Shown here: positions 17,897 through 25,654 of the stretch, in pieces
Layout of the letters: each line of letters starts with the position of its first letter
Position numbering within the stretch: the stretch's first letter is position 1
Origin: Dyella_A sp049445995
Lineage (GTDB): Bacteria > Pseudomonadota > Gammaproteobacteria > Xanthomonadales > Rhodanobacteraceae
Length of the DNA: 64,000 bases
Direction: 5' to 3'
Assembly (NCBI RefSeq): GCF_049445995.1
Contig: NZ_JBMSDZ010000002.1
Coordinates: forward strand, 209,311-273,310
Notes under the pieces: model-generated
The model's database searches: none
What the model was told of the DNA's origin: nothing
What the model saw: the letters and a program-made list of their open reading frames with translations, nothing else
Position numbers and translations under genes: made by a program

Positions 17897-18394
17897 ATGA
17901 ATCCACTTGCCTGGTCCTACCGTTCCGTCGCCATTGCCGGCTTCCTGATCTGCGCCGGTCTGCTCGGTTATGCGCTGTACGCCGAGCACGTGCTGGCGAT
18001 GGTCCCGTGCCCGCTGTGCATCTTCCAGCGCATCGGTTTCATGGTGATGGGCGTGTTTTTCCTGCTGGCCGCGCTGCACGCGCCGCGCGGTGGCGTTCGC
18101 TGGGTCTATACCGGTGGCGTATTGCTCGGTGCGGCGTTCGGCATCGTCGTGGCGGCGAGGCACTTGTGGATCCAGTCGCTGCCGGCCGACGAGGTGCCGC
18201 AGTGCGGCGGCGACCTGGGCTACATGCTCGACACATTCCCCTTCGCCAAGGTGCTTAGGCTGGTATTCACCGGCTCGGGCGAGTGCGCCAAGGTGCAGCC
18301 TGTGCTGGGCCTGCCGATGCCGGCGTGGACCCTGCTGTGGTTCGTGCTGCTGGCCGTGTGGACGGTGCTGGCGACGCGCCGGCGGGTGGTCTGA
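17897..18394 (+). CDS. dsbB: Disulfide bond formation protein DsbB
   Basis: Inner-membrane quinone reductase that reoxidises DsbA. The four hydrophobic segments and two cysteine pairs are visible: C38-P-L-C41 (CPLC) after the first segment, and a second pair in the larger periplasmic loop (QCGG and GECAKV). I chose the ATG at 17897 (MNPLAWSYRS, 165 residues), which fits the family. An ATG at 17867 would add ten residues. The DAHP synthase ATG follows one base after the stop. Confidence 0.93.
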   Translation: MNPLAWSYRSVAIAGFLICAGLLGYALYAEHVLAMVPCPLCIFQRIGFMVMGVFFLLAALHAPRGGVRWVYTGGVLLGAAFGIVVAARHLWIQSLPADEVPQCGGDLGYMLDTFPFAKVLRLVFTGSGECAKVQPVLGLPMPAWTLLWFVLLAVWTVLATRRRVV

Positions 18395-18395
18395 C

Positions 18396-19772
18396 ATGAC
18401 CGTGTCGTCCCCGCACGAGATGCCGCTGCCGGCCGGCCAAGACTGGTCTCCCATGTCGTGGCAGCGCCGCGTGGCGCTGCAGCAGCCGACCTATGACGAC
18501 GCCGCCGAGCTGGCCGCGGCGACCGCGCAGCTGGCTGCGCTGCCGCCGTTGGTGACCTCGTGGGAAGTGCTGGCGCTGAAGCAGGCGCTGGCCGAGGCGC
18601 AGGACGGGCATCGCTTCCTGCTGCAGGGCGGCGATTGCGCCGAAAGCTTCGCCGACTGCACCAGCCCGATCATCTCCAACCGACTCAAGGTGCTGCTGCA
18701 GATGAGCCTGGTGCTGGTGCACGGACTGAAAAAGCCGGTGCTGCGCGTGGGTCGGTTTGCCGGCCAGTACGCCAAGCCGCGTTCGGCGGATACCGAGACC
18801 CGCGATGGCGTGACGCTGCCGAGTTTCCGCGGCGACGTGGTCAACGCACCGGCGTTCACCCCCGAAGCGCGCCGGGCCGATCCGCGGCGGCTGATCCAGG
18901 CGCACGCCCATTCTGCGCTGACGATGAACTTCGTGCGCGCGCTGATCGACGGCGGCTTCGCCGACCTGCACCACCCCGAATACTGGGATCTGGCCTGGGT
19001 CGAGCACTCGCCGCTGGCCAGCGAGTACCGGCAGATGGTCGCCTCGATCGGCGACTCGCTGCGTTTCATGGAGACCCTGGCCGGCCCTGTCGCCAGCTTC
19101 TCGCGGGTCGATTTCTTCACCTCGCACGAGGCGCTGCTGCTGCATTACGAGCAGGCGCTGACCCGGCAGGTGCCGCGGCATCCCGGCTGGTTCAACCTGT
19201 CCACGCATTTCCCGTGGATCGGCATGCGCACCGCCGCGCTCGACGGCGCGCACGTGGAGTACTTCCGCGGCATCCGCAATCCGATCGCGGTGAAGATCGG
19301 CCCGTCGGTGACGCCGGAGCAGCTGCTGCCGCTGATGGACGCGCTCAATCCGGACGACGAACCCGGCCGGCTCACGCTGATCCACCGCATGGGCCGTGGC
19401 GCCATCGCCGACAAGCTGCCGCCGCTGCTGCAGGCGGTGAAGCGCGAGGGGCGCCGTGTGCTGTGGATGGCCGACCCCATGCACGGCAACACCGAGAGCA
19501 CGTCGAACGGCTACAAGACGCGCCGTTTCGACAATATCCGCGGCGAGCTGGAGCAGGCGTTCGACATCCACGCCGCGGCCGGCACGCGGCTGGGCGGCGT
19601 GCACCTGGAGCTCACCGGCGAAGATGTCACCGAGTGCCTCGGCGGCGCGCGCGATCTGGTCGAACTGGATCTCGATCGCGCCTACAAGTCCACCGTCGAT
19701 CCGCGGCTCAACTACGAGCAGTCGCTGGAGCTGGCGATGCTGATCGTGCGCAAGTCCGGCGGCATGGCGTAA
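18396..19772 (+). CDS. Class II 3-deoxy-7-phosphoheptulonate synthase
   Basis: First step of the shikimate pathway: erythrose 4-phosphate plus phosphoenolpyruvate gives DAHP. The 458-residue protein is the plant-type (class II) form. Signatures include LLQGGDCAESF near residue 80, the RVGRFAGQYAKPRS stretch, and WMADPMHGNT for the metal site. The ATG at 18396 follows the dsbB stop closely and the frame upstream overlaps dsbB. No function links the two genes directly. Confidence 0.95.
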   Translation: MTVSSPHEMPLPAGQDWSPMSWQRRVALQQPTYDDAAELAAATAQLAALPPLVTSWEVLALKQALAEAQDGHRFLLQGGDCAESFADCTSPIISNRLKVLLQMSLVLVHGLKKPVLRVGRFAGQYAKPRSADTETRDGVTLPSFRGDVVNAPAFTPEARRADPRRLIQAHAHSALTMNFVRALIDGGFADLHHPEYWDLAWVEHSPLASEYRQMVASIGDSLRFMETLAGPVASFSRVDFFTSHEALLLHYEQALTRQVPRHPGWFNLSTHFPWIGMRTAALDGAHVEYFRGIRNPIAVKIGPSVTPEQLLPLMDALNPDDEPGRLTLIHRMGRGAIADKLPPLLQAVKREGRRVLWMADPMHGNTESTSNGYKTRRFDNIRGELEQAFDIHAAAGTRLGGVHLELTGEDVTECLGGARDLVELDLDRAYKSTVDPRLNYEQSLELAMLIVRKSGGMA

Positions 19773-19781
19773 ACGACCGTC

Positions 19782-20435
19782 TTATCGCGACGGCGCGCTT
19801 TCCTCGCGGACGCGCTGACGCATGGACTGCTCCCCGAGCCGCGCGTAGGCCTTGCATGCGTGCGGATCGCGCAACGCATCGCGATGGCCGGCATCGCGTG
19901 CAGCCAGGCGTTCGAGCAGATCGCTGGCCTCCGGATGCGGCGTCATCAGGATGTCGCAGGGCAGGGCGGCGAGCATCGCCAAGGCACGCCGGAAATCGTC
20001 CAGGCGCTTGGGATGGGCCGGATCGGTATAGCGGTAACTGCCGGCCGCCAGCAGGGTGAGGCTGTCGGCGTAGACCATCGCGCGGCATGGCGTACCCTCG
20101 CACGAGGTCCAGGTCCAACTGGTGCTGCCGGGCGTGTGGCCGGGCGTGGGGTGTGGCCGGATCGCCAGCGACCCGAGCTGCCGGATGTTCGCCTCGATCA
20201 TCGGTGCGTTTTCCGGCAGCGTTGCATCGATCAGCACATGGCCCTGCGGCGAGGTGATCAGGATCGCGCTCAGGCCACGGCTGCCCACGTACCAGGTGTT
20301 GCCGTAGATCCGCTCCGGCGCCTGCGGCTGGCGCCAGCTGGCACGCAGGGCCGCGCTCGGTGAGGCGGCGGCGCTGGCGCTACCGCCGGCGACGGCTAGG
20401 AGCGTGGCGAGGATGAGTCGGCGGTAACGGCACAT
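19782..20435 (-). pseudogene. Class B3 metallo-beta-lactamase with internal in-frame deletion
   Basis: This reads as an exported B3 metallo-beta-lactamase: a signal peptide (residues 1-23), RIYGNTWYVGSRGLSAILI, a TPGHTPGSTSWTW block and a C-terminal DILMTPHPEAS. Between NIRQLG and SLAIRP, near base 20172, the whole segment that should carry the HxHxDH zinc motif is missing, perhaps 65-80 residues. The frame stays open, so a 217-residue product can be made. Of the family zinc ligands only the GH of TPGH and the PHP histidine remain, so hydrolase activity is not expected. AAGGAA lies before the ATG. It is divergent from the cytochrome genes. Confidence 0.85.
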
Positions 20436-20769
20436 GCGATGTTCCTTCGATGGGGTGAACCGCCAGGCTATGGAACGCAGCGGGCATCGCGCTGACGGTT
20501 CGCGGGCGCATTGGCGACGGTGCCGGAGGGTCTCGACACGCGGCCTTCGGCAAGGTGATCCGCTTGGCGATGATGGGTTTGAGTCGCCGCCGTCCGGGCC
20601 GCGTCAAGCCTGTCCGCTTGCACCCCGCCGAGGTCGCGGGCGGCCAGGGTCGGGGTGCACCGCCGCACGTCCGGACCTTGATCCGTGTTCGTTGCTACAG
20701 GTTGTCGCGATCGGGCGCCGCCGTGGGCAGCGTGTCGGGCGCGATGCCGCGGGCGCCTATACTCGGCGG
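20436..20769. other. Divergent intergenic region with leaderless-type -10 box
   Basis: This 334-base region separates the lactamase relic from the cytochrome pair. The only element I can support is TATACT at 20758-20763, which ends six bases before the cytochrome ATG. Transcription from it would begin at or next to the start codon. No -35 match is convincing. Open frames through this region look like shadows. Confidence 0.4.
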
Positions 20770-21552
20770 ATGTTCATCTCTTTATTTCCCCGACGCTGGG
20801 CGGCATTTCCCCGACGCTGGGCGGCGCTGCTGCTGGCGTCCCTCCTGGTCGCTGCCGCGCATGCCGACGATGGCGCGCCGCGTACCGTGCCCGACACGCT
20901 GGTCCAGCGCATCGCCTCGTGCACCGCCTGCCACGGCGAGCACGGCGAAGGCACGCCGGAGAGCGGCTTCTTTCCGCGCCTGGCCGGCAAGCCGGCCGAC
21001 TACCTGGCGCGGCAGCTACGCTATTTCCAGCAGGGGCTGCGCAAGTACGGTCCGATGGAATACACCGTGCGCCCGCTCAGCGACGCGTACATGCACGAGA
21101 TCGCCGAGTACTTCGCCGCGCAGCAGGTGCCCTACGCGCGCTCGCCCGCGCCGAAGGTGCCCGCCGCGCTGCTCGCGCGCGGCGAGGCGCTGACCGTGCA
21201 CGGCGATCCGGAGCGGAAGATTCCCGCCTGCGCCGCCTGCCATGGCAGCCAGCTCACCGGGGTGGAGCCCTCGACGCCCGGTCTGGTCGGTCTGCCCTAC
21301 GACTACGTCAGCTCGCAGCTCGGCTCCTGGCGCACCGGCACGCGCGCGGCGGCCGCGCCCGACTGCATGGCGACCATCGCCAACCGCCTCACGCCGGCCG
21401 ATATCACCGCCGTGTCGGCATGGCTGGCCAGCCGCGAACTGCCGGCCGACATGCACGCGCAGCCGGCCGGCTCGGTGCAGCCACCGCTTCAGTGCGGCGT
21501 GCTGGGCGCCAGCGCGACGCCGGCCACCGCTCGCGCGGGAGACGGCGCATGA
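20770..21552 (+). CDS. Exported di-haem cytochrome c
   Basis: Periplasmic electron carrier. The 260-residue product has an N-terminal signal-like segment and two haem-binding motifs, CTACH (51-55) and CAACH (154-158), within two class I cytochrome c domains. The signal region carries a 21-base tandem duplication (FPRRWAA repeated). The stop overlaps the ATG of the next gene (ATGA), so the two are translated together. Similar di-haem proteins act with membrane oxidases or dehydrogenases; the partner is not in this window. Confidence 0.85.
   Translation: MFISLFPRRWAAFPRRWAALLLASLLVAAAHADDGAPRTVPDTLVQRIASCTACHGEHGEGTPESGFFPRLAGKPADYLARQLRYFQQGLRKYGPMEYTVRPLSDAYMHEIAEYFAAQQVPYARSPAPKVPAALLARGEALTVHGDPERKIPACAACHGSQLTGVEPSTPGLVGLPYDYVSSQLGSWRTGTRAAAAPDCMATIANRLTPADITAVSAWLASRELPADMHAQPAGSVQPPLQCGVLGASATPATARAGDGA
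20784..20825. repeat. 21-base perfect tandem duplication in a signal peptide
   Basis: Copies at 20784-20804 and 20805-20825 are identical, each reading ATTTCCCCGACGCTGGGCGG plus C. They duplicate seven codons (FPRRWAA) ahead of the hydrophobic core, so the frame is kept. Confidence 0.95.
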
Positions 21553-22844
21553 AGTGGCTGATCCGTTCCTTCCTCGTGCTGCTGGTGCTTGCGCTCGGCG
21601 CGGTGGGCTGGTGGCTGTTCGCCGCGCATCATGGCGACGCGGCGCCGGTGCGCAGCGGCCAGCTGGCGGTCGGCGAGAACCTGTCCGATCCGGTCCTGAT
21701 CGCGCGCGGCCAGTACCTGGCGACGGTAGGCGACTGCGCCGCCTGCCATACGCAACGCGGCGGCGCGCCTTTCGCCGGCGGACGCGAGGTGCCCACGCCG
21801 TTCGGCAGCATCCCCGCGCCGAACATCACCCCGGACGACGACACCGGCCTGGGCCGCTGGAGCTTCGCCGATTTCTGGCAGGCGCTGCATGCGGGCAAGG
21901 GGCGGTACGGCGAGTTCCTCTACCCGGCGTTCTCGTACACCTCGTACACCAAGGTCACCCGCGACGATGCACTGGCGATGTTCGCTTACCTCAAGTCGCT
22001 GGCACCGGTGCACCAGCCGGCCAAGGCGCTGGGCCTGAAGTTTCCCTACAGCATGCGCAGCGGCCTGGCCGCATGGCGCACGCTGTATTTCCGCGAGGGC
22101 GTGTACCAGCCCGATGCGTCGAAATCGACCGAATGGAACCGCGGCGCCTACCTCGTGCAGGGCCTGGGTCACTGCAACGAATGCCACGTGGCACGCGATG
22201 CGCTGGGCGGCGTGCCCGATCAGCCGGCGCTCTCCGGCGGCCGGATTCCCGCGCAGGACTGGTACGCACCGGACCTCAGCACCCAGGCCCACGGCGGCCT
22301 GCACGGCTGGAGCCGGCAGGACATCGTCGACCTGCTCAAGACCGGCCAGTCGGCCAAGGGCAGTGCGTTCGGGCCGATGGCCGAAGTGGTGTCGCGCAGC
22401 ACCCGGCACATGACCGACACGGATCTCGCCGCCGTCGCCATTTACCTGGAATCGCTGCCGCCCCGACCGCAGCCGGCAGTGGCGGCATCGGCGATCGACA
22501 CCACGGCGCTGATCAGGCACGGCAACACGCTTTACGACCATCGGTGCGCCGGCTGCCACGGCAAGGACGGCAACGGCGTCGCCGGCGTGTATCCGCCGCT
22601 CAACGGCAACTCCTCGGTGGACGAACCCACCGGCATCAACGCGATCCGCGTGGTGCTGCTGGGCGGCTTCCCGCCGGTGACCGCCGGCAACCCGCGGCCG
22701 TACTCGATGCCGCCGTTCGCGCAGGCGCTGAACGACGCCGACGTGGCCGCGGTGGTGAGCTACATCCGCCAGGCCTGGGGCAACCGCGCCGCGCCAGTGC
22801 TCGAGCGCGACGTGGGCAAGTACCGGCAGACGCCGATCGACTGA
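21549..22844 (+). CDS. Membrane-anchored tri-haem cytochrome c (dehydrogenase-subunit type)
   Basis: The 431-residue product has an N-terminal membrane segment (residues 4-25) and three CxxCH motifs: CAACH (63-67), CNECH (209-213) and CAGCH (333-337). This layout matches the cytochrome subunit of membrane alcohol, gluconate or sorbitol dehydrogenases, which passes electrons to ubiquinone or an oxidase. No flavin or PQQ dehydrogenase gene lies beside it. The start overlaps the stop of the di-haem cytochrome, so they probably work in one electron path. Confidence 0.85.
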   Translation: MKWLIRSFLVLLVLALGAVGWWLFAAHHGDAAPVRSGQLAVGENLSDPVLIARGQYLATVGDCAACHTQRGGAPFAGGREVPTPFGSIPAPNITPDDDTGLGRWSFADFWQALHAGKGRYGEFLYPAFSYTSYTKVTRDDALAMFAYLKSLAPVHQPAKALGLKFPYSMRSGLAAWRTLYFREGVYQPDASKSTEWNRGAYLVQGLGHCNECHVARDALGGVPDQPALSGGRIPAQDWYAPDLSTQAHGGLHGWSRQDIVDLLKTGQSAKGSAFGPMAEVVSRSTRHMTDTDLAAVAIYLESLPPRPQPAVAASAIDTTALIRHGNTLYDHRCAGCHGKDGNGVAGVYPPLNGNSSVDEPTGINAIRVVLLGGFPPVTAGNPRPYSMPPFAQALNDADVAAVVSYIRQAWGNRAAPVLERDVGKYRQTPID

Positions 22845-22867
22845 TCGCCGCGCGCCGGTGGATCGAT

Positions 22868-22897
22868 GCCCAAGGCCCGCCATGGCGGGCCTTGGGC
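22868..22897. repeat. Perfect 14-bp-stem palindrome after the cytochrome genes
   Basis: GCCCAAGGCCCGCC (22868-22881) pairs fully with 22884-22897 across two bases. There is no T run, so it is not a classical terminator, but it could stop or protect the cytochrome transcript. Confidence 0.6.
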
Positions 22898-22990
22898 GTG
22901 ATGGCGGCGGGGTGCCGGACCCTACGGCGGCGCATGGCCGGCAGCGCCGGGTAAGATGCGTCTTTGCCTCACGACACTCGAAGCGAACGC

Positions 22991-24190
22991 ATGATCATCA
23001 ATCCCAAAGTCCGCGGCTTCATCTGCATCACGGCGCACCCGGTGGGCTGCGCGAAGAACGTGCTCGAGCAGATCGACATCACCCGGGCCAGCGGCCAGAG
23101 CGGTCACGGTCCCAGGCGCGTGCTGGTGATCGGCGCCTCCACCGGCTACGGCCTGGCCTCGCGCATCACCGCCGCCTTCGGCCACGGCGCGGCCACGCTC
23201 GGCGTGTTCTTCGAAAAGCCCAGCAGCGAGACCAAGACCGGCACCGCCGGCTGGTACAACTCCGCCGCGTTCGACCAGGCGGCCAAGGCCGCCGACCTGT
23301 ACAGCAAATCGATCAACGGCGACGCGTTCGCCGACGAAACGCGCGCGCGCGCCATCGAGCTGATCAAGGCCGAGATGGGCGGCCCGATCGACCTGGTGGT
23401 GTATTCGCTGGCCTCGCCGGTACGCAAGCTGCCGGGCACCGGTGAAGTGAAGCGCTCCGCGCTCAAGACCATCGGCGAGCCGTTCACCGCCACCTCGATC
23501 GACACCAACCGCGACACCGTGGTCAACGTGACCGTGGAGCCGGCCACCGAGCAGGAGATCGAGGACACCGTCGCCGTGATGGGCGGCGAGGACTGGGCAC
23601 TGTGGATCGAGGCACTGACGTCCGCCGGCGTGCTGGCCAGGGACGCCACCACCGTGGCGTACAGCTACGTGGGCACCTCGATCACCTGGCCGATCTACTG
23701 GCACGGCACGCTGGGCCGCGCCAAGCAGCATCTGGACAGCACCGCCGCCGCCTTGCGCGAGCGCCATGCGGGGCTGAAAGCCTACGTCGGCGTGATGAAA
23801 TCGGTGGTGACCCAGGCCAGCGCGGCGATCCCGGTGATCCCGCTGTACGTGTCGATGGTGTTCAAGATCATGAAGGCCAAGGGCCTGCACGAAGGCACCA
23901 TCGAGCAGATCAACCGCCTGTTCCGCGACTTCCTCTATCGCGCCGACGGCGCTCCGCCGCCGCTCGACGACGAGCACCGCCTGCGCCTGGACGACTGGGA
24001 ACTGCGCGAGGACGTGCAGTCCGAGTGCAAGGCACTGTGGCCGACGGTGACCACCGAAAACCTCAACCAGCTCACCGACTACGCCGGCTACCGCCACGAC
24101 TTCCTCAAGCTGTTCGGCTTCGACCGCAGCGACGTGGACTACACCCAGGACGTGGCGTCGGACGTGCGCTTCGATTGCGTGGAGATGTGA
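22991..24190 (+). CDS. fabV: Enoyl-ACP/trans-2-enoyl-CoA reductase FabV
   Basis: Last reduction step of fatty-acid elongation, NADH-dependent; this isoform is typically triclosan-tolerant. The 399-residue protein starts MIINPKVRGFICITAHPVGC. It has the nucleotide-binding segment VLVIGASTGYGLASR (near residues 45-60) and the catalytic Tyr and Lys in the YVGTSITWPIYWHGTLGRAK region. No fabI is visible in this window. A terminator follows at once. Confidence 0.96.
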   Translation: MIINPKVRGFICITAHPVGCAKNVLEQIDITRASGQSGHGPRRVLVIGASTGYGLASRITAAFGHGAATLGVFFEKPSSETKTGTAGWYNSAAFDQAAKAADLYSKSINGDAFADETRARAIELIKAEMGGPIDLVVYSLASPVRKLPGTGEVKRSALKTIGEPFTATSIDTNRDTVVNVTVEPATEQEIEDTVAVMGGEDWALWIEALTSAGVLARDATTVAYSYVGTSITWPIYWHGTLGRAKQHLDSTAAALRERHAGLKAYVGVMKSVVTQASAAIPVIPLYVSMVFKIMKAKGLHEGTIEQINRLFRDFLYRADGAPPPLDDEHRLRLDDWELREDVQSECKALWPTVTTENLNQLTDYAGYRHDFLKLFGFDRSDVDYTQDVASDVRFDCVEM

Positions 24191-24215
24191 GCGGCGTTTT
24201 CGAGTGATGCGCATG

Positions 24216-24243
24216 CGGGCGCCTTCGGGCGCCCGTTTTGTTT
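24216..24243 (+). terminator. Terminator of fabV
   Basis: CGGGCGCC (24216-24223), tetraloop TTCG and GGCGCCCG (24228-24235) are followed by TTTTGTTT. Confidence 0.85.
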
Positions 24244-24294
24244 GGGGGCGAGAGAAAGTCACTGGATGACCGGCTTCGCCGTTGAAAAGCGCTT

Positions 24295-24392
24295 CCGGCT
24301 TTCGCCGGGATGACGGAGAGGGAAAGTGGAGGTCGCCAAGGAAGGTGCGAGCGAGCACCGAGCTCTCAGCTCGTCATCCCGGCGAAAGCCGG
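24295..24392. repeat. Inverted intergenic repeat pair (REP-like)
   Basis: CCGGCTTTCGCCGGGATGAC (24295-24314) is exactly the reverse complement of 24373-24392, with 58 bases between. A degraded third copy (GGATGACCGGCTTCGCC) begins near 24264. Each arm also contains a small internal palindrome. This has the form of a dispersed palindromic element between convergent genes. Confidence 0.75.
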
Positions 24393-24404
24393 CATCCAGC
24401 GTCT

Positions 24405-24917
24405 TCAATCCACACGCACCAAGTCAGCCAAATCAAGCCACGGCCCGATCGACCAATGCCCCCGTGCCTGTCCCGACGGCGAAGGCAGCACGAACACCCG
24501 CGTGGTGCCGATGCGCTCCGGCTGCACCCCGTAGCCTGAAATCGCCCGCCCCAACGCCGCCTTGGCGCCGTGCTTGCTGGTGAAGGCCAGCCAGCGCGGG
24601 GCGGAGCGTTCGATCTTCGCCACCAGCGCCGGCACGTCGAACGCATCGCGCGGCAGCTCGCTGTCGTTGCCGCTGTGGAACTTGGCCAGGTCGGTGAAGC
24701 CGATACCCAGCGTAGGCAGCTGCGCGAACTCGTGCGGCGCATACAGCCGCGGCGTTAGTGCCACCTCGGCCAGCGCGCGCCAGAACAGGTTGCCCGGATG
24801 CGCGTAATACGCGCCCTCCCGCGCCGAGCGCGTGCCGGCCGCGGTGCCGCAGAACACCAGCGCCAGGCCACCCTGCAGCATGTCCGGGAGGACGTGACTG
24901 TCAGAGCGCGGCGTCAT
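24405..24917 (-). CDS. Mug/TDG-like mismatch-specific DNA glycosylase
   Basis: Probable uracil or thymine glycosylase acting on G-mismatches in base-excision repair. The 170 residues show the family fold: FCGTAAGTRSAREGAYYAHPGNLFW near residues 22-46 (read as two blocks) and the later LPSPSGQARG block. The first block has GTAAG where E. coli Mug has GINPG, so the catalytic Asn is missing and the substrate or chemistry may differ. A start at the internal Met of MLQGG is also possible. It overlaps the end of the upstream ATP pyrophosphatase gene by 17 bases. Confidence 0.75.
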   Translation of the reverse strand: MTPRSDSHVLPDMLQGGLALVFCGTAAGTRSAREGAYYAHPGNLFWRALAEVALTPRLYAPHEFAQLPTLGIGFTDLAKFHSGNDSELPRDAFDVPALVAKIERSAPRWLAFTSKHGAKAALGRAISGYGVQPERIGTTRVFVLPSPSGQARGHWSIGPWLDLADLVRVD

Positions 24918-25590
24918 CGAGCAGGAAGTCGGTGAACTGGAAGCGCCCGTCGCGCAGCACCGACTCGCCCTTGCGCAGATGCAGCGGCGTGCGGAACAGC
25001 GGCCCGCCGAAACTCAGTGTGTGGAACTCGCCGCGCTCGCCGCACGGGTCCACCCCGACCGGCAGGGCATCGAGCAGGGCGCCGTCGAACGCGCGGCCGC
25101 AGAACGACGCATCGAGCTGCTGCGTGTCCACGCAGCACAGCACGGCGCGATGGCCTTCGGCCACGAAGCGGCGCGACAGCGCGGCGGTGTCCTCGCCCCA
25201 GATCGGAAACACCGCCCGCCACTCGGCCTTGCCCAGCTGGCGCACGCGGTAATCGCGCACGTCCTGCAGGAACAGGTCGCCGAACGCGCAGTGCCGCACG
25301 CCCGGCCAGCGCATGCGCGCCTCGGCCAGCGCATTGGCGTGGGCCTGCTCGTAGGCGTCGTTGGAGCCGGGCCAGTCCATTTCGGCCACCACCAGCGGCA
25401 GGCCGAGCGAGGCCGCCTGCGCCTCGAGGATGTCGTGGCGCACGCCGTGCATGGCGATGCGGCCGTAGGTGCGGTTGACCGTGGTGAGCAGGGCGACCAC
25501 CTGCCAGTGCGGATCGGCGCGCAGCCGCTGCAAGGCCATCAGGCAGTCCTTGCCGCCACTCCAGGCGAGCAGGATCGGTGTCGGAGTCAT
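24901..25590 (-). CDS. Dph6-like ATP pyrophosphatase (DUF71)
   Basis: Adenine-nucleotide alpha-hydrolase fold with the PP-loop SGGKD at residues 11-15. The 229 residues resemble the family of eukaryotic diphthamide amidotransferase Dph6. Bacteria have no diphthamide, so the substrate is unknown. Later blocks GDLFLQDVRDYRV and the PCGERGEFHT motif are usual for the family. It is the first gene of a two-gene unit with the downstream glycosylase, which starts inside it. Confidence 0.8.
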   Translation of the reverse strand: MTPTPILLAWSGGKDCLMALQRLRADPHWQVVALLTTVNRTYGRIAMHGVRHDILEAQAASLGLPLVVAEMDWPGSNDAYEQAHANALAEARMRWPGVRHCAFGDLFLQDVRDYRVRQLGKAEWRAVFPIWGEDTAALSRRFVAEGHRAVLCCVDTQQLDASFCGRAFDGALLDALPVGVDPCGERGEFHTLSFGGPLFRTPLHLRKGESVLRDGRFQFTDFLLDDAAL

Positions 25591-25654
25591 CCGCTCACTT
25601 TACGCGATCACCGTGCCCACACGGCGTGGACACGCGCGCTGCCACGCTGGGGGC

